From contig JAQVCV010000045.1 in the NCBI GenBank assembly GCA_028689615.1, positions 1 through 40,783 on the forward strand: a DNA stretch of 40,783 bases, in the 5' to 3' direction. Under the pieces are notes generated by a model. That model did not search any database and was not told the origin of the DNA. It saw only the letters and a list, made by a program, of their open reading frames with translations. The translations under genes were made by a program, and so were the position numbers. Source of the stretch: Bacteroidales bacterium (lineage in GTDB: Bacteria; Bacteroidota; Bacteroidia; Bacteroidales; TTA-H9). Positions 23,847-32,567 of the stretch are shown piece after piece; the stretch's first letter is position 1; each line of letters begins with the position of its first letter.

Positions 23847-25199
23847 ATGGATCGAAAAAACTTCGTGTTCGATACCAACCGTTGTGTAGCCTGCGGAGCG
23901 TGCCAGGTGGGTTGCAACAACGCCAACGGCCTTGTCGCGTCGCATGCCTGGCGGCAGGTGAACACCCACAACCTGTTGCGCCACCCGATGCTGCCCGTGT
24001 TTCATTACTCCCTGGCCTGCAACCATTGCGACGAGGCTCCCTGCATGGCTAATTGCCCCGCGCAAGCCTACACCCGCGACGAAGCCACCGGCGCGGTGAT
24101 CCATCACGCCGAAGCCTGCATTGGTTGCCGCTACTGCACCTGGGCCTGCCCCTACGATGCCCCGCGATTTGAGGTCTCGAAAGGGGTGGTAAGCAAGTGC
24201 ACCTGGTGCGTTGACAGGCTCCATCGGGGCGGCCAGCCAGCCTGTGCCGAAGCCTGCCCCACCGGAGCCTTAAGCTACGACAACCTGATTGCCAATGGCG
24301 ACAACAGGATCGTTCCCGGCTTCGTGCAACAACAAACCGGTCCCCGCATTCACCTGTTGCCGTTGCGAGACGATGCCATACAACCCGCCGTTATCACCGA
24401 TGCAGCACCCGCCGGAGACCTTGATGAATTGGCTGCAAACCAACAAGAGCTTCATCGAAAAATCAGTGCGCGGAGCGAATGGAGTCTGGTGGGATTCACC
24501 ACAGTGGTGCCTGCCCTGGTAGCGTGGCTGGGAGCCCACCTGACCACCGATACCACCTTGATGCCGGCAGCCATTGTGGTGGCGCTGGCAGCCTCGGGAA
24601 TAGCCAGCATGATGCACCTTGGCCGAAAAGAACGAGCCTGGCGAGCCATCACCAACGTGAAGCACTCATGGTTAAGCCGCGAAATTGCCTTCTTCTCGCT
24701 GTTTTCGGCGTTCAGCCTGCTTTACCTTTTCGTTGGACAAGGTTGGTTGCCCAAGAGCCTCATGATGACATCCGGCATAGCCACGCTTGTCTCCATCGAC
24801 AGGGTTTACCGCTTCGTTCGCCCACGAAATGAGTTTCTTTTTCACAGCAGCAGTGCTCTAATCGGCGGACTGTTGCTTTGGAGCGCGGCCAGCGGGTTGT
24901 TCTTTGTATTGATGCTGATGACCACCATTTCCGGAGCCCTCTTCTTCAACAGGATTAAGTCACGCGAAGAAGCACCACTGCTCCTGGCTGAAATACTCAT
25001 CAACACACGGGCAGCGTTGCTCATTGCCGCCCCGATGGTGTTGCTGGTGTGGCCCGATGCCGGTTTACCTGCCGCCGCCGCGGCCCTGGCAGGACATTTG
25101 GCCGATCGCATCCTTTTCTTTGAAGAAGCTGTTGTAACAAACCCGCACGATGAGTTGCAACGCTTTGCCCGGTCGGTAATGAAAACAAAAAACAATTGA
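23847..25199 (+). CDS. Fused iron-sulfur / membrane-anchor subunit (DmsB-DmsC-like)
   Basis: 450 residues. The first about 150 form a ferredoxin-type electron-transfer subunit with four complete [4Fe-4S] sites: Cys 13/16/19/23, 58/61/66/70, 91/94/97/101 and 118/121/133/137. From about 195 to 440 follow roughly eight membrane helices of the DmsC/YnfH quinol-oxidising anchor type (for example VVPALVAWLGAHL, FFSLFSAFSLLYLFVG, SALIGGLLLWSAASGLFF). In E. coli these are two proteins; here they are one chain. It should pass electrons between the menaquinone pool and the molybdenum subunit encoded just before it. The MBOAT gene starts 3 bases after its stop. Confidence 0.9.
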   Translation: MDRKNFVFDTNRCVACGACQVGCNNANGLVASHAWRQVNTHNLLRHPMLPVFHYSLACNHCDEAPCMANCPAQAYTRDEATGAVIHHAEACIGCRYCTWACPYDAPRFEVSKGVVSKCTWCVDRLHRGGQPACAEACPTGALSYDNLIANGDNRIVPGFVQQQTGPRIHLLPLRDDAIQPAVITDAAPAGDLDELAANQQELHRKISARSEWSLVGFTTVVPALVAWLGAHLTTDTTLMPAAIVVALAASGIASMMHLGRKERAWRAITNVKHSWLSREIAFFSLFSAFSLLYLFVGQGWLPKSLMMTSGIATLVSIDRVYRFVRPRNEFLFHSSSALIGGLLLWSAASGLFFVLMLMTTISGALFFNRIKSREEAPLLLAEILINTRAALLIAAPMVLLVWPDAGLPAAAAALAGHLADRILFFEEAVVTNPHDELQRFARSVMKTKNN

Positions 25200-25201
25200 T
25201 C

Positions 25202-26650
25202 ATGCTCTTCAATTCCATTGATTTTGCGCTGTTTCTGCCTATAGTTTTCGTGCTTTATTGGTTTGTTTTTCAGAAAAATCTGAGGATACAAAACCTTTTG
25301 ATAGTGGTAGCCAGTTATGTATTTTACGGTTGGTGGGACTGGAGATTTTTGTCGCTGGTGCTCTTCAGCACCCTGGTAGATTTCACCTCGGGTCTTTTGC
25401 TCAGAAAAGAACAAAACCCAGCACGCCGCAAAGCACTTCTCACAGTAAGCATCATCGTGAACCTGGGATTTCTGGGTTTTTTCAAATACTACAATTTTTT
25501 CCTCGATAATTTCATTGCCGCGTTTACCTTCATGGGTTATCCCCTGAGTGCACGGTCTCTCAACATCATCCTTCCGGTAGGGATAAGCTTTTACACCTTT
25601 CAAACCCTGAGCTACACCCTTGATGTGTATCGTCGCAAACTCCAACCCACTACTGATTTCGTGGCGTTTGCAGCATTTGTAAGCTTCTTTCCACAATTGG
25701 TGGCAGGTCCCATTGAGCGGGCTACCAACCTCTTACCCCAGTTTTATAACAGGCGCACCTTCGATTATTCACAGGCTGTGGATGGGTTAAGGCAAATTCT
25801 TTGGGGGCTGTTTAAGAAAATGGTTGTGGCCGATAATTGCGCAACCCTGGCCAACCAGATTTTCGATTCCCCCGAACACTTCAACGGGAGCACCCTGGTG
25901 CTGGGCGCCATCTTTTTTGCCTTCCAGATTTACGGCGACTTCTCTGGCTACAGCGATATTGCCATCGGAACATCAAGACTCTTTGGTTTCAGCCTCATGC
26001 GCAATTTTGCCTTTCCCTATTTCTCGCGCGACATGGCCGAATTCTGGCGGCGGTGGCACATCTCGCTCTCAACCTGGTTTCGCGATTACCTCTACATCCC
26101 CCTTGGCGGCAGCAGAGGCGGCACATGGATGAAAATAAGAAACACCTTCATCATTTTCGTGGTGAGCGGATTCTGGCATGGAGCCAACTGGACCTTCGTG
26201 GCATGGGGAGCCCTCAATGCCCTTTACTTCCTGCCCCTGCTGCTAAACAACCAAAACCGCAATCACCTCGAAACGGTGGCGCAAGGCCGTGTTTGGCCAA
26301 CCCTGAAAGAACTGCTGCAAGTGCTGTTTACCTTCGGTCTCACGCTGGTTGCCTGGGTCTTCTTCAGAGCCGAAAACATACAACATGCATTAATTTACCT
26401 TGAAGGGATAGCCTCTCCTTCCCTCTTTGCCTTCCCCCATTTCAGAGGAATGCAGAAAGCCATGACAACCCTGGCTTATCTAGCCTTTTTTATTTGGATG
26501 GAGTGGCTCGGACGCGAAAACCAGTATGCCACAGAGAAACTAGGGCTCAATTGGTCACGGCCATGGCGCTATGCCTTCTACTATTTCCTGATTGCAGCCA
26601 TTGTTTGGTATGGCGGCGACGAACAACAATTCATTTATTTCCAGTTCTGA
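25202..26650 (+). CDS. MBOAT family O-acyltransferase (AlgI-like)
   Basis: 482 residues from the ATG at 25202, about ten or more membrane segments. The MBOAT signature is clear: FQIYGDFSGYSDIAIG, AEFWRRWHISLSTWFRDYLYIPLGGSR (His286) and VSGFWHGANWTFVAWG with the catalytic His326. AlgI-like MBOAT proteins pass acetyl groups across the inner membrane onto extracellular polysaccharides through a partner SGNH-type protein, which is encoded by the next, overlapping gene. No polysaccharide or O-antigen cluster is seen nearby, so the acceptor is unknown. It starts two bases after the DmsBC-like stop and may share that transcript. Confidence 0.93.
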   Translation: MLFNSIDFALFLPIVFVLYWFVFQKNLRIQNLLIVVASYVFYGWWDWRFLSLVLFSTLVDFTSGLLLRKEQNPARRKALLTVSIIVNLGFLGFFKYYNFFLDNFIAAFTFMGYPLSARSLNIILPVGISFYTFQTLSYTLDVYRRKLQPTTDFVAFAAFVSFFPQLVAGPIERATNLLPQFYNRRTFDYSQAVDGLRQILWGLFKKMVVADNCATLANQIFDSPEHFNGSTLVLGAIFFAFQIYGDFSGYSDIAIGTSRLFGFSLMRNFAFPYFSRDMAEFWRRWHISLSTWFRDYLYIPLGGSRGGTWMKIRNTFIIFVVSGFWHGANWTFVAWGALNALYFLPLLLNNQNRNHLETVAQGRVWPTLKELLQVLFTFGLTLVAWVFFRAENIQHALIYLEGIASPSLFAFPHFRGMQKAMTTLAYLAFFIWMEWLGRENQYATEKLGLNWSRPWRYAFYYFLIAAIVWYGGDEQQFIYFQF

Positions 26651-27669
26651 TGAAACCTTTTTTAACACGATTGCTTTGGTTTTTAACCATTCCGTTAGCA
26701 GCAACTCTATTGTTGGCAGGCGGTTACGTGATAAACGACCCCTTTGAAGTGCTGCGACCGCCCCGCGACTTTTCGCATCCGGCAGTGGTACCCAACCGCG
26801 ACTTCATAAGCACCACCATCTTTCTCAGGCAAAACCCTACACAACAATATGATTCGTTCATCTTCGGAAGTTCAAGAACCATGGGATTTAAACCCTCCCA
26901 TTGGCAAAAATTTTTGCCCGATGGCGCAAAGGTATTCATGTTCGATGCCTCCCAGGAATCGGTTTACGGCATCAGTACCAAACTGGAGTGGCTCGACAGA
27001 AACGGGGTGGAAATCAAAAACGTGCTCATTGTTCTGTGCCGCGATTACTCTTTTGCCAACACAACCAACCACAAGGGGCACCTTTTCATCAAACACCCGG
27101 CAACCTCTGGCGAGAACCCTTTGTGGTTTCACGTGTCCTTTTTCAGGGCTTACACGTCGCCCCGCTTTCTGGCCGCCTTTTATGGCTACAAACTCATCGG
27201 AGGCTACCGCCCTTTTATGCGAGGCTACATCGAACAAAAAGACATAACCTACGACACCCTGACCAACGAGACCAACATCGTGGATCAGGAACTGGAAATA
27301 ACAACCCGGCCCGATCAGTATTACGCAAAGCGCGCCAAAGTTTTCTACAACCGTGCGGCCGAAACCACCGACCCCATGCCGCGCATCACTCCTGAAGCAA
27401 AAAAACACTTGGAAACCATTGCCCGAATCCTGCAAAAACACCAAACCAACTACAGGGTAGTGATGAGTCCGCTTTACGAACAGATTAAGCTAAACCCTGC
27501 CGACGCCAACATCCTTAAACAAACCTTTGGCAACCGTTTCTTCGACTTCACTGGAGCCAACACCTTCACCAACGACAAGCACAACTATTACGAAACCAAC
27601 CACTTCAGACCAAAAGTTGGGGATTCGATTATGAGGGTGATGTATTCCCCAGAAACCTTGCACCTTTAA
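26650..27669 (+). CDS. SGNH-like partner of the MBOAT acyltransferase (AlgJ/AlgX/DltD-type role)
   Basis: 339 residues from the ATG at 26650, which shares its A with the MBOAT TGA stop (TGATG), so the two are translationally coupled. One N-terminal membrane segment (about 5-27), the rest extracytoplasmic. IFGSSRTMGF (Gly73-Ser74-Ser75-Arg76) fits the GDS-like nucleophile block of SGNH-type acyl transferases, and ETNHFRP near the C-terminus (Glu315, His318) fits the D/ExxH block. The likely job is the last transfer of the acyl group delivered by the MBOAT protein. The family assignment rests on these two motifs, the size and the gene pair; I do not recognise a closer family. Confidence 0.75.
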   Translation: MKPFLTRLLWFLTIPLAATLLLAGGYVINDPFEVLRPPRDFSHPAVVPNRDFISTTIFLRQNPTQQYDSFIFGSSRTMGFKPSHWQKFLPDGAKVFMFDASQESVYGISTKLEWLDRNGVEIKNVLIVLCRDYSFANTTNHKGHLFIKHPATSGENPLWFHVSFFRAYTSPRFLAAFYGYKLIGGYRPFMRGYIEQKDITYDTLTNETNIVDQELEITTRPDQYYAKRAKVFYNRAAETTDPMPRITPEAKKHLETIARILQKHQTNYRVVMSPLYEQIKLNPADANILKQTFGNRFFDFTGANTFTNDKHNYYETNHFRPKVGDSIMRVMYSPETLHL

Positions 27670-27709
27670 TACCGGGAAGATTAAACCTAATCATTTCAAC
27701 TTTAAACCT

Positions 27710-28021
27710 ATGCTCCGACACCTCGTTCTGTGGAAGCTGAAACCCGAAGCCGACGGGCGCACGGCTGCCGAAAATGGCTTGATTCTGAAACAGCGGCTGC
27801 TTGCTTTGCACCAGGCAATTCCCGAAATTAAGGCAATGAAAGTGGCTCTGAATATGCCCCGATCGGCCTATGCCAATTATGACGCCGTGCTCGACCTCTT
27901 GTTCGACGATTACCAAGCACTAGAACGTTACCAAACGCATCCCAAACACATAGAACTGGCTGAATGGATTGCCACTATCCGCCAAGAGCGTGCATCGGTT
28001 GATTATGAGACCGAAGACTAA
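27710..28021 (+). CDS. Dabb domain protein (stress-responsive alpha/beta-barrel)
   Basis: 103 residues, a single Dabb (PF07876-type) domain. Typical opening MLRHLVLWKLKPEA, the middle FDDYQALERYQTHPKHIEL (YQ.HP.H signature) and a short tail. These proteins are dimeric ferredoxin-like alpha/beta barrels; some act as cyclases or stress proteins, but most in this phylum have no known role. Its end faces the ABC-F gene with 15 bases between the stops. No clear terminator lies between them. Confidence 0.88.
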   Translation: MLRHLVLWKLKPEADGRTAAENGLILKQRLLALHQAIPEIKAMKVALNMPRSAYANYDAVLDLLFDDYQALERYQTHPKHIELAEWIATIRQERASVDYETED

Positions 28022-28036
28022 GACCGATCGCGAGGG

Positions 28037-29674
28037 TTAAGCCTTTCGCTCGAGTTCGCGCAGGTGATCGAGCCGCTTCTTCTCCAGAAATTCAGCAATT
28101 CCCGACAGGTGTTCCTTAACCCTGCGTCCGCCAAACTCATACACCTTGCTCACCAAACCGTTGAGAAAATCGCGGTCGTGCGACACAACGATCAGAGTTC
28201 CGTCGTAATCCATCAGGGCACTTTTGAGAATATCCTTGGTTTTGAGATCAAGGTGGTTGGTAGGCTCGTCGAGGATCAGCAGGTTGACCGGTTCCAGCAG
28301 CAACTTGATCATGGCCAGGCGGGTGCGTTCGCCCCCCGAAAGCACCTTCACCTTCTTGTTCCAACTGTCGCCACTAAACATAAAGGCACCGAGAATGTCT
28401 TTGATCTTGGTTCGGATGTCGCCCTTGGCCACGTCGTCGATGGTTTGAAATACGGTGGTCTCTTCGTCGAGGAGAGATGCTTGATTTTGTGCGAAGTAGC
28501 CAACCATCACGTTGTGCCCCATGGTGAGTTGTCCTTGATAATCAATCTCACCCATGATGGCTTTCACCAGCGTTGACTTCCCTTCGCCGTTCTTCCCCAC
28601 GAAAGCCACCTTCTCGCCCCTTACTATTGAGAAAGAGGCATCGGCAAACACCAGGTGATCGCCATAGCTTTTGGACAAACCTTCGGTTACCACCGGAAAA
28701 CTCCCCGACCGCGGCGATGGCGGAAACCGCAATCTGAGAGCCGAGGTATCCTCCTCGTCAACCTCTATCAGCTCGAGCTTTTCGAGCATTTTCACCCTCG
28801 ATTGAACCTGGTTGGTCTTGGAGTAGGTGCCTTTAAATCTTTCGATGAACTCCTGGTTATCGGCTATCATTTTTTGTTGCTCATCGTATTGCTTCTGTTG
28901 CTGTTCACGACGTTCACGCCTCAATTCCAGATACTTCGAGTAGTTCACCTTGTAGTCATAAATTCGTCCCATGGTGATTTCAATGGTTCGGGTGGTCAGG
29001 TTATCAACAAAGGCCCTGTCGTGCGATATGACCATGACTGCCTTGGCGCTGTTGATCAGGAACTCCTCGAGCCACTGCACCGATTCGATGTCGAGGTGGT
29101 TTGTGGGCTCGTCGAGGAGGATGAGATCGGGTTTGCGCAGCAGGATTTTTGCCAACTCGATGCGCATCCGCCAGCCACCGCTAAACTCGCTCGTTGGGCG
29201 GTTGAAATCGGAACGGTTGAAACCCAGACCGATCAGGATTTTCTCAACCTCAGCGTCGAAATTGATCTCCTCGATAGAGTAAAACTTCTCGCTCAAAGCC
29301 GACACCTCCTCGATAATGGCATAGTATTCAGCCGATTCATAATCAGAACGACTGGCCAACTCTTCATTCAGCAGGTTGATTCTGTTTTCCATCTCGAAGA
29401 TTTGGGCAAAAGCCTGCGAAGCCTCCTCAAAAACAGTTCGGCAATCGTCGGTCATCAAATGCTGAGGCAAATAGGCAATCACACTATCTTTAGGGGCCGA
29501 AACCCGCCCTTTCGACGGAGCCCTTGATCCGGCTATAATCTTTAACATAGTGGATTTCCCTGCACCGTTTTTTCCCATCAGGGCGATGCGGTCTTTATCG
29601 TTAATAGCGAATGAAATATCTTTGAAAAGGGTGGTGTTACCAAACTCAACCGTCAGGCCGTCAACAGAAATCAT
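28037..29674 (-). CDS. ABC-F family ATPase (ribosome-associated type)
   Basis: 545 residues with two ABC domains and no membrane part, the ABC-F layout. First domain: GKNGAGKST, SEFSGGWRMRIELAK, LILLDEPTNHLD; a charged linker of about 80 residues (REQQQKQYDEQQKMI...) forms the helical arm; second domain: GKNGEGKST, LSGGERTRLAM, LLILDEPTNHLD. Relatives act on the ribosomal E site as translation factors or give antibiotic protection; which applies here cannot be told. The frame is open to 29710, but a TACCTTTG promoter box at 29693-29700 supports the ATG at 29674. Divergent from purB. Confidence 0.92.
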   Translation of the reverse strand: MISVDGLTVEFGNTTLFKDISFAINDKDRIALMGKNGAGKSTMLKIIAGSRAPSKGRVSAPKDSVIAYLPQHLMTDDCRTVFEEASQAFAQIFEMENRINLLNEELASRSDYESAEYYAIIEEVSALSEKFYSIEEINFDAEVEKILIGLGFNRSDFNRPTSEFSGGWRMRIELAKILLRKPDLILLDEPTNHLDIESVQWLEEFLINSAKAVMVISHDRAFVDNLTTRTIEITMGRIYDYKVNYSKYLELRRERREQQQKQYDEQQKMIADNQEFIERFKGTYSKTNQVQSRVKMLEKLELIEVDEEDTSALRLRFPPSPRSGSFPVVTEGLSKSYGDHLVFADASFSIVRGEKVAFVGKNGEGKSTLVKAIMGEIDYQGQLTMGHNVMVGYFAQNQASLLDEETTVFQTIDDVAKGDIRTKIKDILGAFMFSGDSWNKKVKVLSGGERTRLAMIKLLLEPVNLLILDEPTNHLDLKTKDILKSALMDYDGTLIVVSHDRDFLNGLVSKVYEFGGRRVKEHLSGIAEFLEKKRLDHLRELERKA

Positions 29675-29692
29675 AATCAGCAAAATTGGCCG

Positions 29693-29700
29693 CAAAGGTA
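29693..29700 (-). promoter_or_regulatory. Promoter -7 element of the ABC-F gene
   Basis: TACCTTTG on the minus strand, perfect TAnnTTTG match, 18 bases before the ATG at 29674. It decides the start, as the longer frame would begin upstream of the RNA. Confidence 0.75.
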
Positions 29701-29774
29701 GCCAAATCAACTCAAAGCAGCAAAGAAAGATCAGTTATCGCAACCTTAAGAACACGAGCCTGCCCCCCTTTTCG

Positions 29775-29782
29775 TACCTTTG
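29775..29782 (+). promoter_or_regulatory. Promoter -7 element of purB
   Basis: TACCTTTG followed by CCAC, perfect match, 22 bases before the purB ATG. It is back to back with the ABC-F promoter, with 74 bases between the two -7 boxes. Confidence 0.78.
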
Positions 29783-29804
29783 CCACACGAAATAGAGACA
29801 TTAT

Positions 29805-31154
29805 ATGCTGACACCTCTCACCGCAGTTTCGCCCGTTGACGGGCGTTATCAATCCAAAACCGCCCCCCTTTCGGGCTACTTCTCCGAACAAGCTCTGATA
29901 GCTTACAGGGTTAAAGTGGAAGTGGAATACTTCATTGCCCTTTGTCGCCTTCCTTTGCCACAACTCACTGATTTCAACAGGAGTTTATTTGGCGAACTGC
30001 GCAACCTCTACCTCAACTTCGGGGAAGACCAGGCCAAGCGAATCAAGGAGACCGAACGGACTACAAACCACGACGTTAAGGCGGTTGAATACTTCCTTCG
30101 CGAAGAATTCGACAGGCTTGGAATTGGCCATTACAAAGAGTTTATTCACTTTGGACTTACATCGCAGGACATTAACAACACCGCCATGCCCATGATGCTG
30201 CGCGATGCCCTTAACGATGTGGTAGTTCCTTCGCTCACGAGGATTGGAATCCAGCTCAGACAACGTCAGACCGACTGGAAATCAATACCCATGTTAGCCC
30301 GCACTCATGGTCAGCCGGCTTCGCCCACAACCCTTGGCAAAGAGTTTGGCGTGTTTGCCGAAAGGCTCGAAACCCAACTCTCCACCCTTCGCTACCTGCC
30401 GCACATGGGAAAATTCGGAGGTGCCACCGGAAATTTCAATGCACACCACGTGGCCTACCCCACCGTTGATTGGGTAGCCTTTGCCAACGTGTTTGTCAAC
30501 GACATTCTGGGCCTCGAGCGGCAGCAACTCACTACTCAAATTGAACATTACGACGGCATGGCAGCAATTTTCGACAACCTCAGCCGCATCAACACCCTGC
30601 TAACCGACCTTTGCCGCGACATCTGGGCTTATGTTTCACTCGAATACTTCAAACAAAAAGTGAAGGCTGGCGAGGTGGGTTCCTCTGCCATGCCTCACAA
30701 AGTAAACCCCATCGATTTTGAGAATGCCGAAGGAAACCTGGGAATTGCCAATGCCCTGCTCACCCATTTCTCGGCCAAACTCCCCATATCGCGCCTGCAA
30801 CGCGATTTGACCGACAGCACCGTGACCCGCAACATCGGGATGCCTTTGGCTCATATGCTGATTGCCAATGAATCAATACTAAAAGGACTCGACAAGCTGT
30901 TGCTCAACCAAGCCAAACTGGCAGCCGATCTCGACGACAACTGGGCTGTGGTGGCCGAGGCCATTCAAACCATCCTACGCCGCGAAAACTACCCTCACCC
31001 TTACGAAGCATTGAAGCAACTTACCCGAACAGGAGGGCACATCACCGCCGAAACGCTCAAAAACTTTATCGACCAACTTAACGTTGCCAGCGAAGTAAAA
31101 AACGAGCTTTTGCAAATCACTCCACATAACTACTACGGCCTCGTAAGCGAATAA
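29805..31154 (+). CDS. purB: Adenylosuccinate lyase
   Basis: Splits SAICAR to AICAR and adenylosuccinate to AMP, each releasing fumarate, in purine synthesis. 449 residues, close to the E. coli-type length (about 456). Motifs: SPVDGRYQSKT at the start (the longer PurB subtype), TNHDVKAVEYFL, HFGLTSQDINNTA with the catalytic His block, ARTHGQPASPTT, and the fumarase/lyase signature SSAMPHKVNPIDFENAEGN. Own promoter; a glycosyltransferase gene starts 4 bases after its stop and should be co-transcribed. Confidence 0.97.
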   Translation: MLTPLTAVSPVDGRYQSKTAPLSGYFSEQALIAYRVKVEVEYFIALCRLPLPQLTDFNRSLFGELRNLYLNFGEDQAKRIKETERTTNHDVKAVEYFLREEFDRLGIGHYKEFIHFGLTSQDINNTAMPMMLRDALNDVVVPSLTRIGIQLRQRQTDWKSIPMLARTHGQPASPTTLGKEFGVFAERLETQLSTLRYLPHMGKFGGATGNFNAHHVAYPTVDWVAFANVFVNDILGLERQQLTTQIEHYDGMAAIFDNLSRINTLLTDLCRDIWAYVSLEYFKQKVKAGEVGSSAMPHKVNPIDFENAEGNLGIANALLTHFSAKLPISRLQRDLTDSTVTRNIGMPLAHMLIANESILKGLDKLLLNQAKLAADLDDNWAVVAEAIQTILRRENYPHPYEALKQLTRTGGHITAETLKNFIDQLNVASEVKNELLQITPHNYYGLVSE

Positions 31155-31158
31155 CCTC

Positions 31159-32028
31159 ATGTTTGTCTCAGGCTTCACCATTGTTCGCAACGCCGTCCTC
31201 TACGACTATCCGATACAGGAAGCCATCAGGTCGGTGTTGCCCCTCTGCGATGAATTTATTGTGGCCGTAGGACGCAGCGACGATGATACGCTCGGTTTGA
31301 TTCGTGGCTTGAGCGATCCCAAAATAAAGATAGTGGAAACCGAATGGGATATGAACCTCAGAGAGGGAGGCAGGGTGCTGGCCGTTGAAACCGACAAAGC
31401 TCTGGCAGCTGTTAGCACACAAGCCGACTGGGCATTCTACATCCAGGCCGATGAGGTTCTGCACGAAAGCTGTCATGCAGCGGTGAAAGCATGCATGCAG
31501 CAACACCTGAACAACAAAAACGTGCAAGGATTGCTATTCGACTATACCCACTTTTATGGTTCGTATGATTTTGTTGGAGACTCACGTCGTTGGTACCGTC
31601 GTGAGGTGCGCGTTGTGCGTCCGGGCATAGGCATTGCCAGCTACCGCGATGCCCAGGGATTCAGACTCGACGGAAAACCGCTTAAGGTGAAACACTCCAG
31701 AGCGTTGATTTTCCATTACGGATGGGTTAAACCACCCGAAAAACAACAAGCCAAGCAACAAAACTTCCACAAAATGTGGCATTCCGATGAATGGGTTAAA
31801 AGGAACGTGAAACAGGTTGTAGCCTTCGATTATTCAGAAATCGACAGTCTTGCCCCCTTTCGCGGAACCCACCCCCGGGTGATGGAAAAACGAATCAGAG
31901 AAAAAAACTGGAGTTTCGATTTCAACCCCTCGCGGAAACGTTTCGGCGTCAAAGCTTGGATATTATGGTACTTTGAAAAGCTGACAGGTATTCGCCCCGG
32001 TGAATACAAAAACTATAAATTGATTTAA
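31159..32028 (+). CDS. Glycosyltransferase family 2-like protein
   Basis: 289 residues. N-terminal GFTIVRNAVLYDYPIQEAI and CDEFIVAVGRSDDDTLG are the nucleotide-sugar binding part of GT-A fold enzymes; FYIQADEVLH carries the metal-binding DxD-like acidic pair. It is a soluble protein with no transmembrane helix. A characteristic of this subgroup is the central YTHFYGSYDFVGDSRRWYRREVRVVR stretch, where a His/Arg-rich strand follows the catalytic base region. The sugar and acceptor are unknown and there is no surrounding polysaccharide cluster. Coupled to purB by a 4-base gap; the reason for this pairing is not apparent. Confidence 0.85.
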   Translation: MFVSGFTIVRNAVLYDYPIQEAIRSVLPLCDEFIVAVGRSDDDTLGLIRGLSDPKIKIVETEWDMNLREGGRVLAVETDKALAAVSTQADWAFYIQADEVLHESCHAAVKACMQQHLNNKNVQGLLFDYTHFYGSYDFVGDSRRWYRREVRVVRPGIGIASYRDAQGFRLDGKPLKVKHSRALIFHYGWVKPPEKQQAKQQNFHKMWHSDEWVKRNVKQVVAFDYSEIDSLAPFRGTHPRVMEKRIREKNWSFDFNPSRKRFGVKAWILWYFEKLTGIRPGEYKNYKLI

Positions 32029-32033
32029 ATTTC

Positions 32034-32041
32034 TATCTTTG
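32034..32041 (+). promoter_or_regulatory. Promoter -7 element of the DUF5606 gene
   Basis: TATCTTTG followed by CGG, perfect TAnnTTTG match, 29 bases before the ATG at 32071. Confidence 0.75.
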
Positions 32042-32070
32042 CGGCCGTTAAAACCAATTGATAAAACGAA

Positions 32071-32517
32071 ATGATGGAACTGAAAGAAATCCTTGCAATA
32101 TCAGGGAAAGGCGGACTTTTCAAGATGGTTTCGCAAACAAAAAAGGGGGTCATCGTTGAATCGCTTACCGACGGCAAGCGCTTCCCTGCCTTCCTGCACG
32201 ACAAACTAAGCAGCCTTGAAGAAATCAGCATCTTCACCACAGGTGATGAGGACAAACCGTTAAAAGAGGTATTCAAAGCTATTTTCGACAAATACGAAGG
32301 AGGAGCCATCCCCGAAGTTGGTTCCGACGGCGCCCAACTGCGAGGCTGGTTTGAGCAGGTTCTGCCCGAGTTTGACCAGGAGCGCGTTTACACCTCCGAT
32401 ATCAAGAAAGTGATAGCATGGTACAACCAGCTACAACAACACAACCTGCTCGATTTCACCGGGCAACCTGAAGATGAAACCCCTTCTGGTGAAATAGCTG
32501 CTGCTGAAAACGAATAA
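32071..32517 (+). CDS. DUF5606 family protein
   Basis: 148 residues. Begins with (M)MELKEILAISGKGGLFK, followed by VSQTKKGVIVESL and FLHDKLSSLEEISIFTT, the conserved N-terminal small beta-barrel-like part of the DUF5606 family, then the helical part LKEVFKAIFDKYEGG and DIKKVIAWYNQL. The last 15 residues are acidic and variable. The family is almost confined to Bacteroidota and its role is unknown; the small size, lack of any export signal and ubiquity suggest a cytoplasmic housekeeping role. Two adjacent ATGs (32071 and 32074) are equally possible starts. Monocistronic: own promoter and terminator. Confidence 0.88.
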   Translation: MMELKEILAISGKGGLFKMVSQTKKGVIVESLTDGKRFPAFLHDKLSSLEEISIFTTGDEDKPLKEVFKAIFDKYEGGAIPEVGSDGAQLRGWFEQVLPEFDQERVYTSDIKKVIAWYNQLQQHNLLDFTGQPEDETPSGEIAAAENE

Positions 32518-32523
32518 CAAAAC

Positions 32524-32551
32524 AACCGCTCCGCGAAGGGGCGGTTTTTTT
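32524..32551 (+). terminator. Intrinsic terminator of the DUF5606 gene
   Basis: AACCGCTCC (32524-32532) pairs with GGGGCGGTT (32538-32546, one G-T pair) around a GCGAA loop, followed by a T-run to 32551. It ends 6 bases after the stop region and 17 bases before the pyrK start. Confidence 0.9.
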
Positions 32552-32552
32552 A

Positions 32553-32560
32553 TACCTTTA
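32553..32560 (+). promoter_or_regulatory. Probable promoter -7 element of pyrK-pyrD
   Basis: TACCTTTA differs from TAnnTTTG only in the last base. It directly follows the terminator, 8 bases before the pyrK ATG, so the leader would be nearly absent. Confidence 0.5.
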
Positions 32561-32567
32561 CGAGGCT

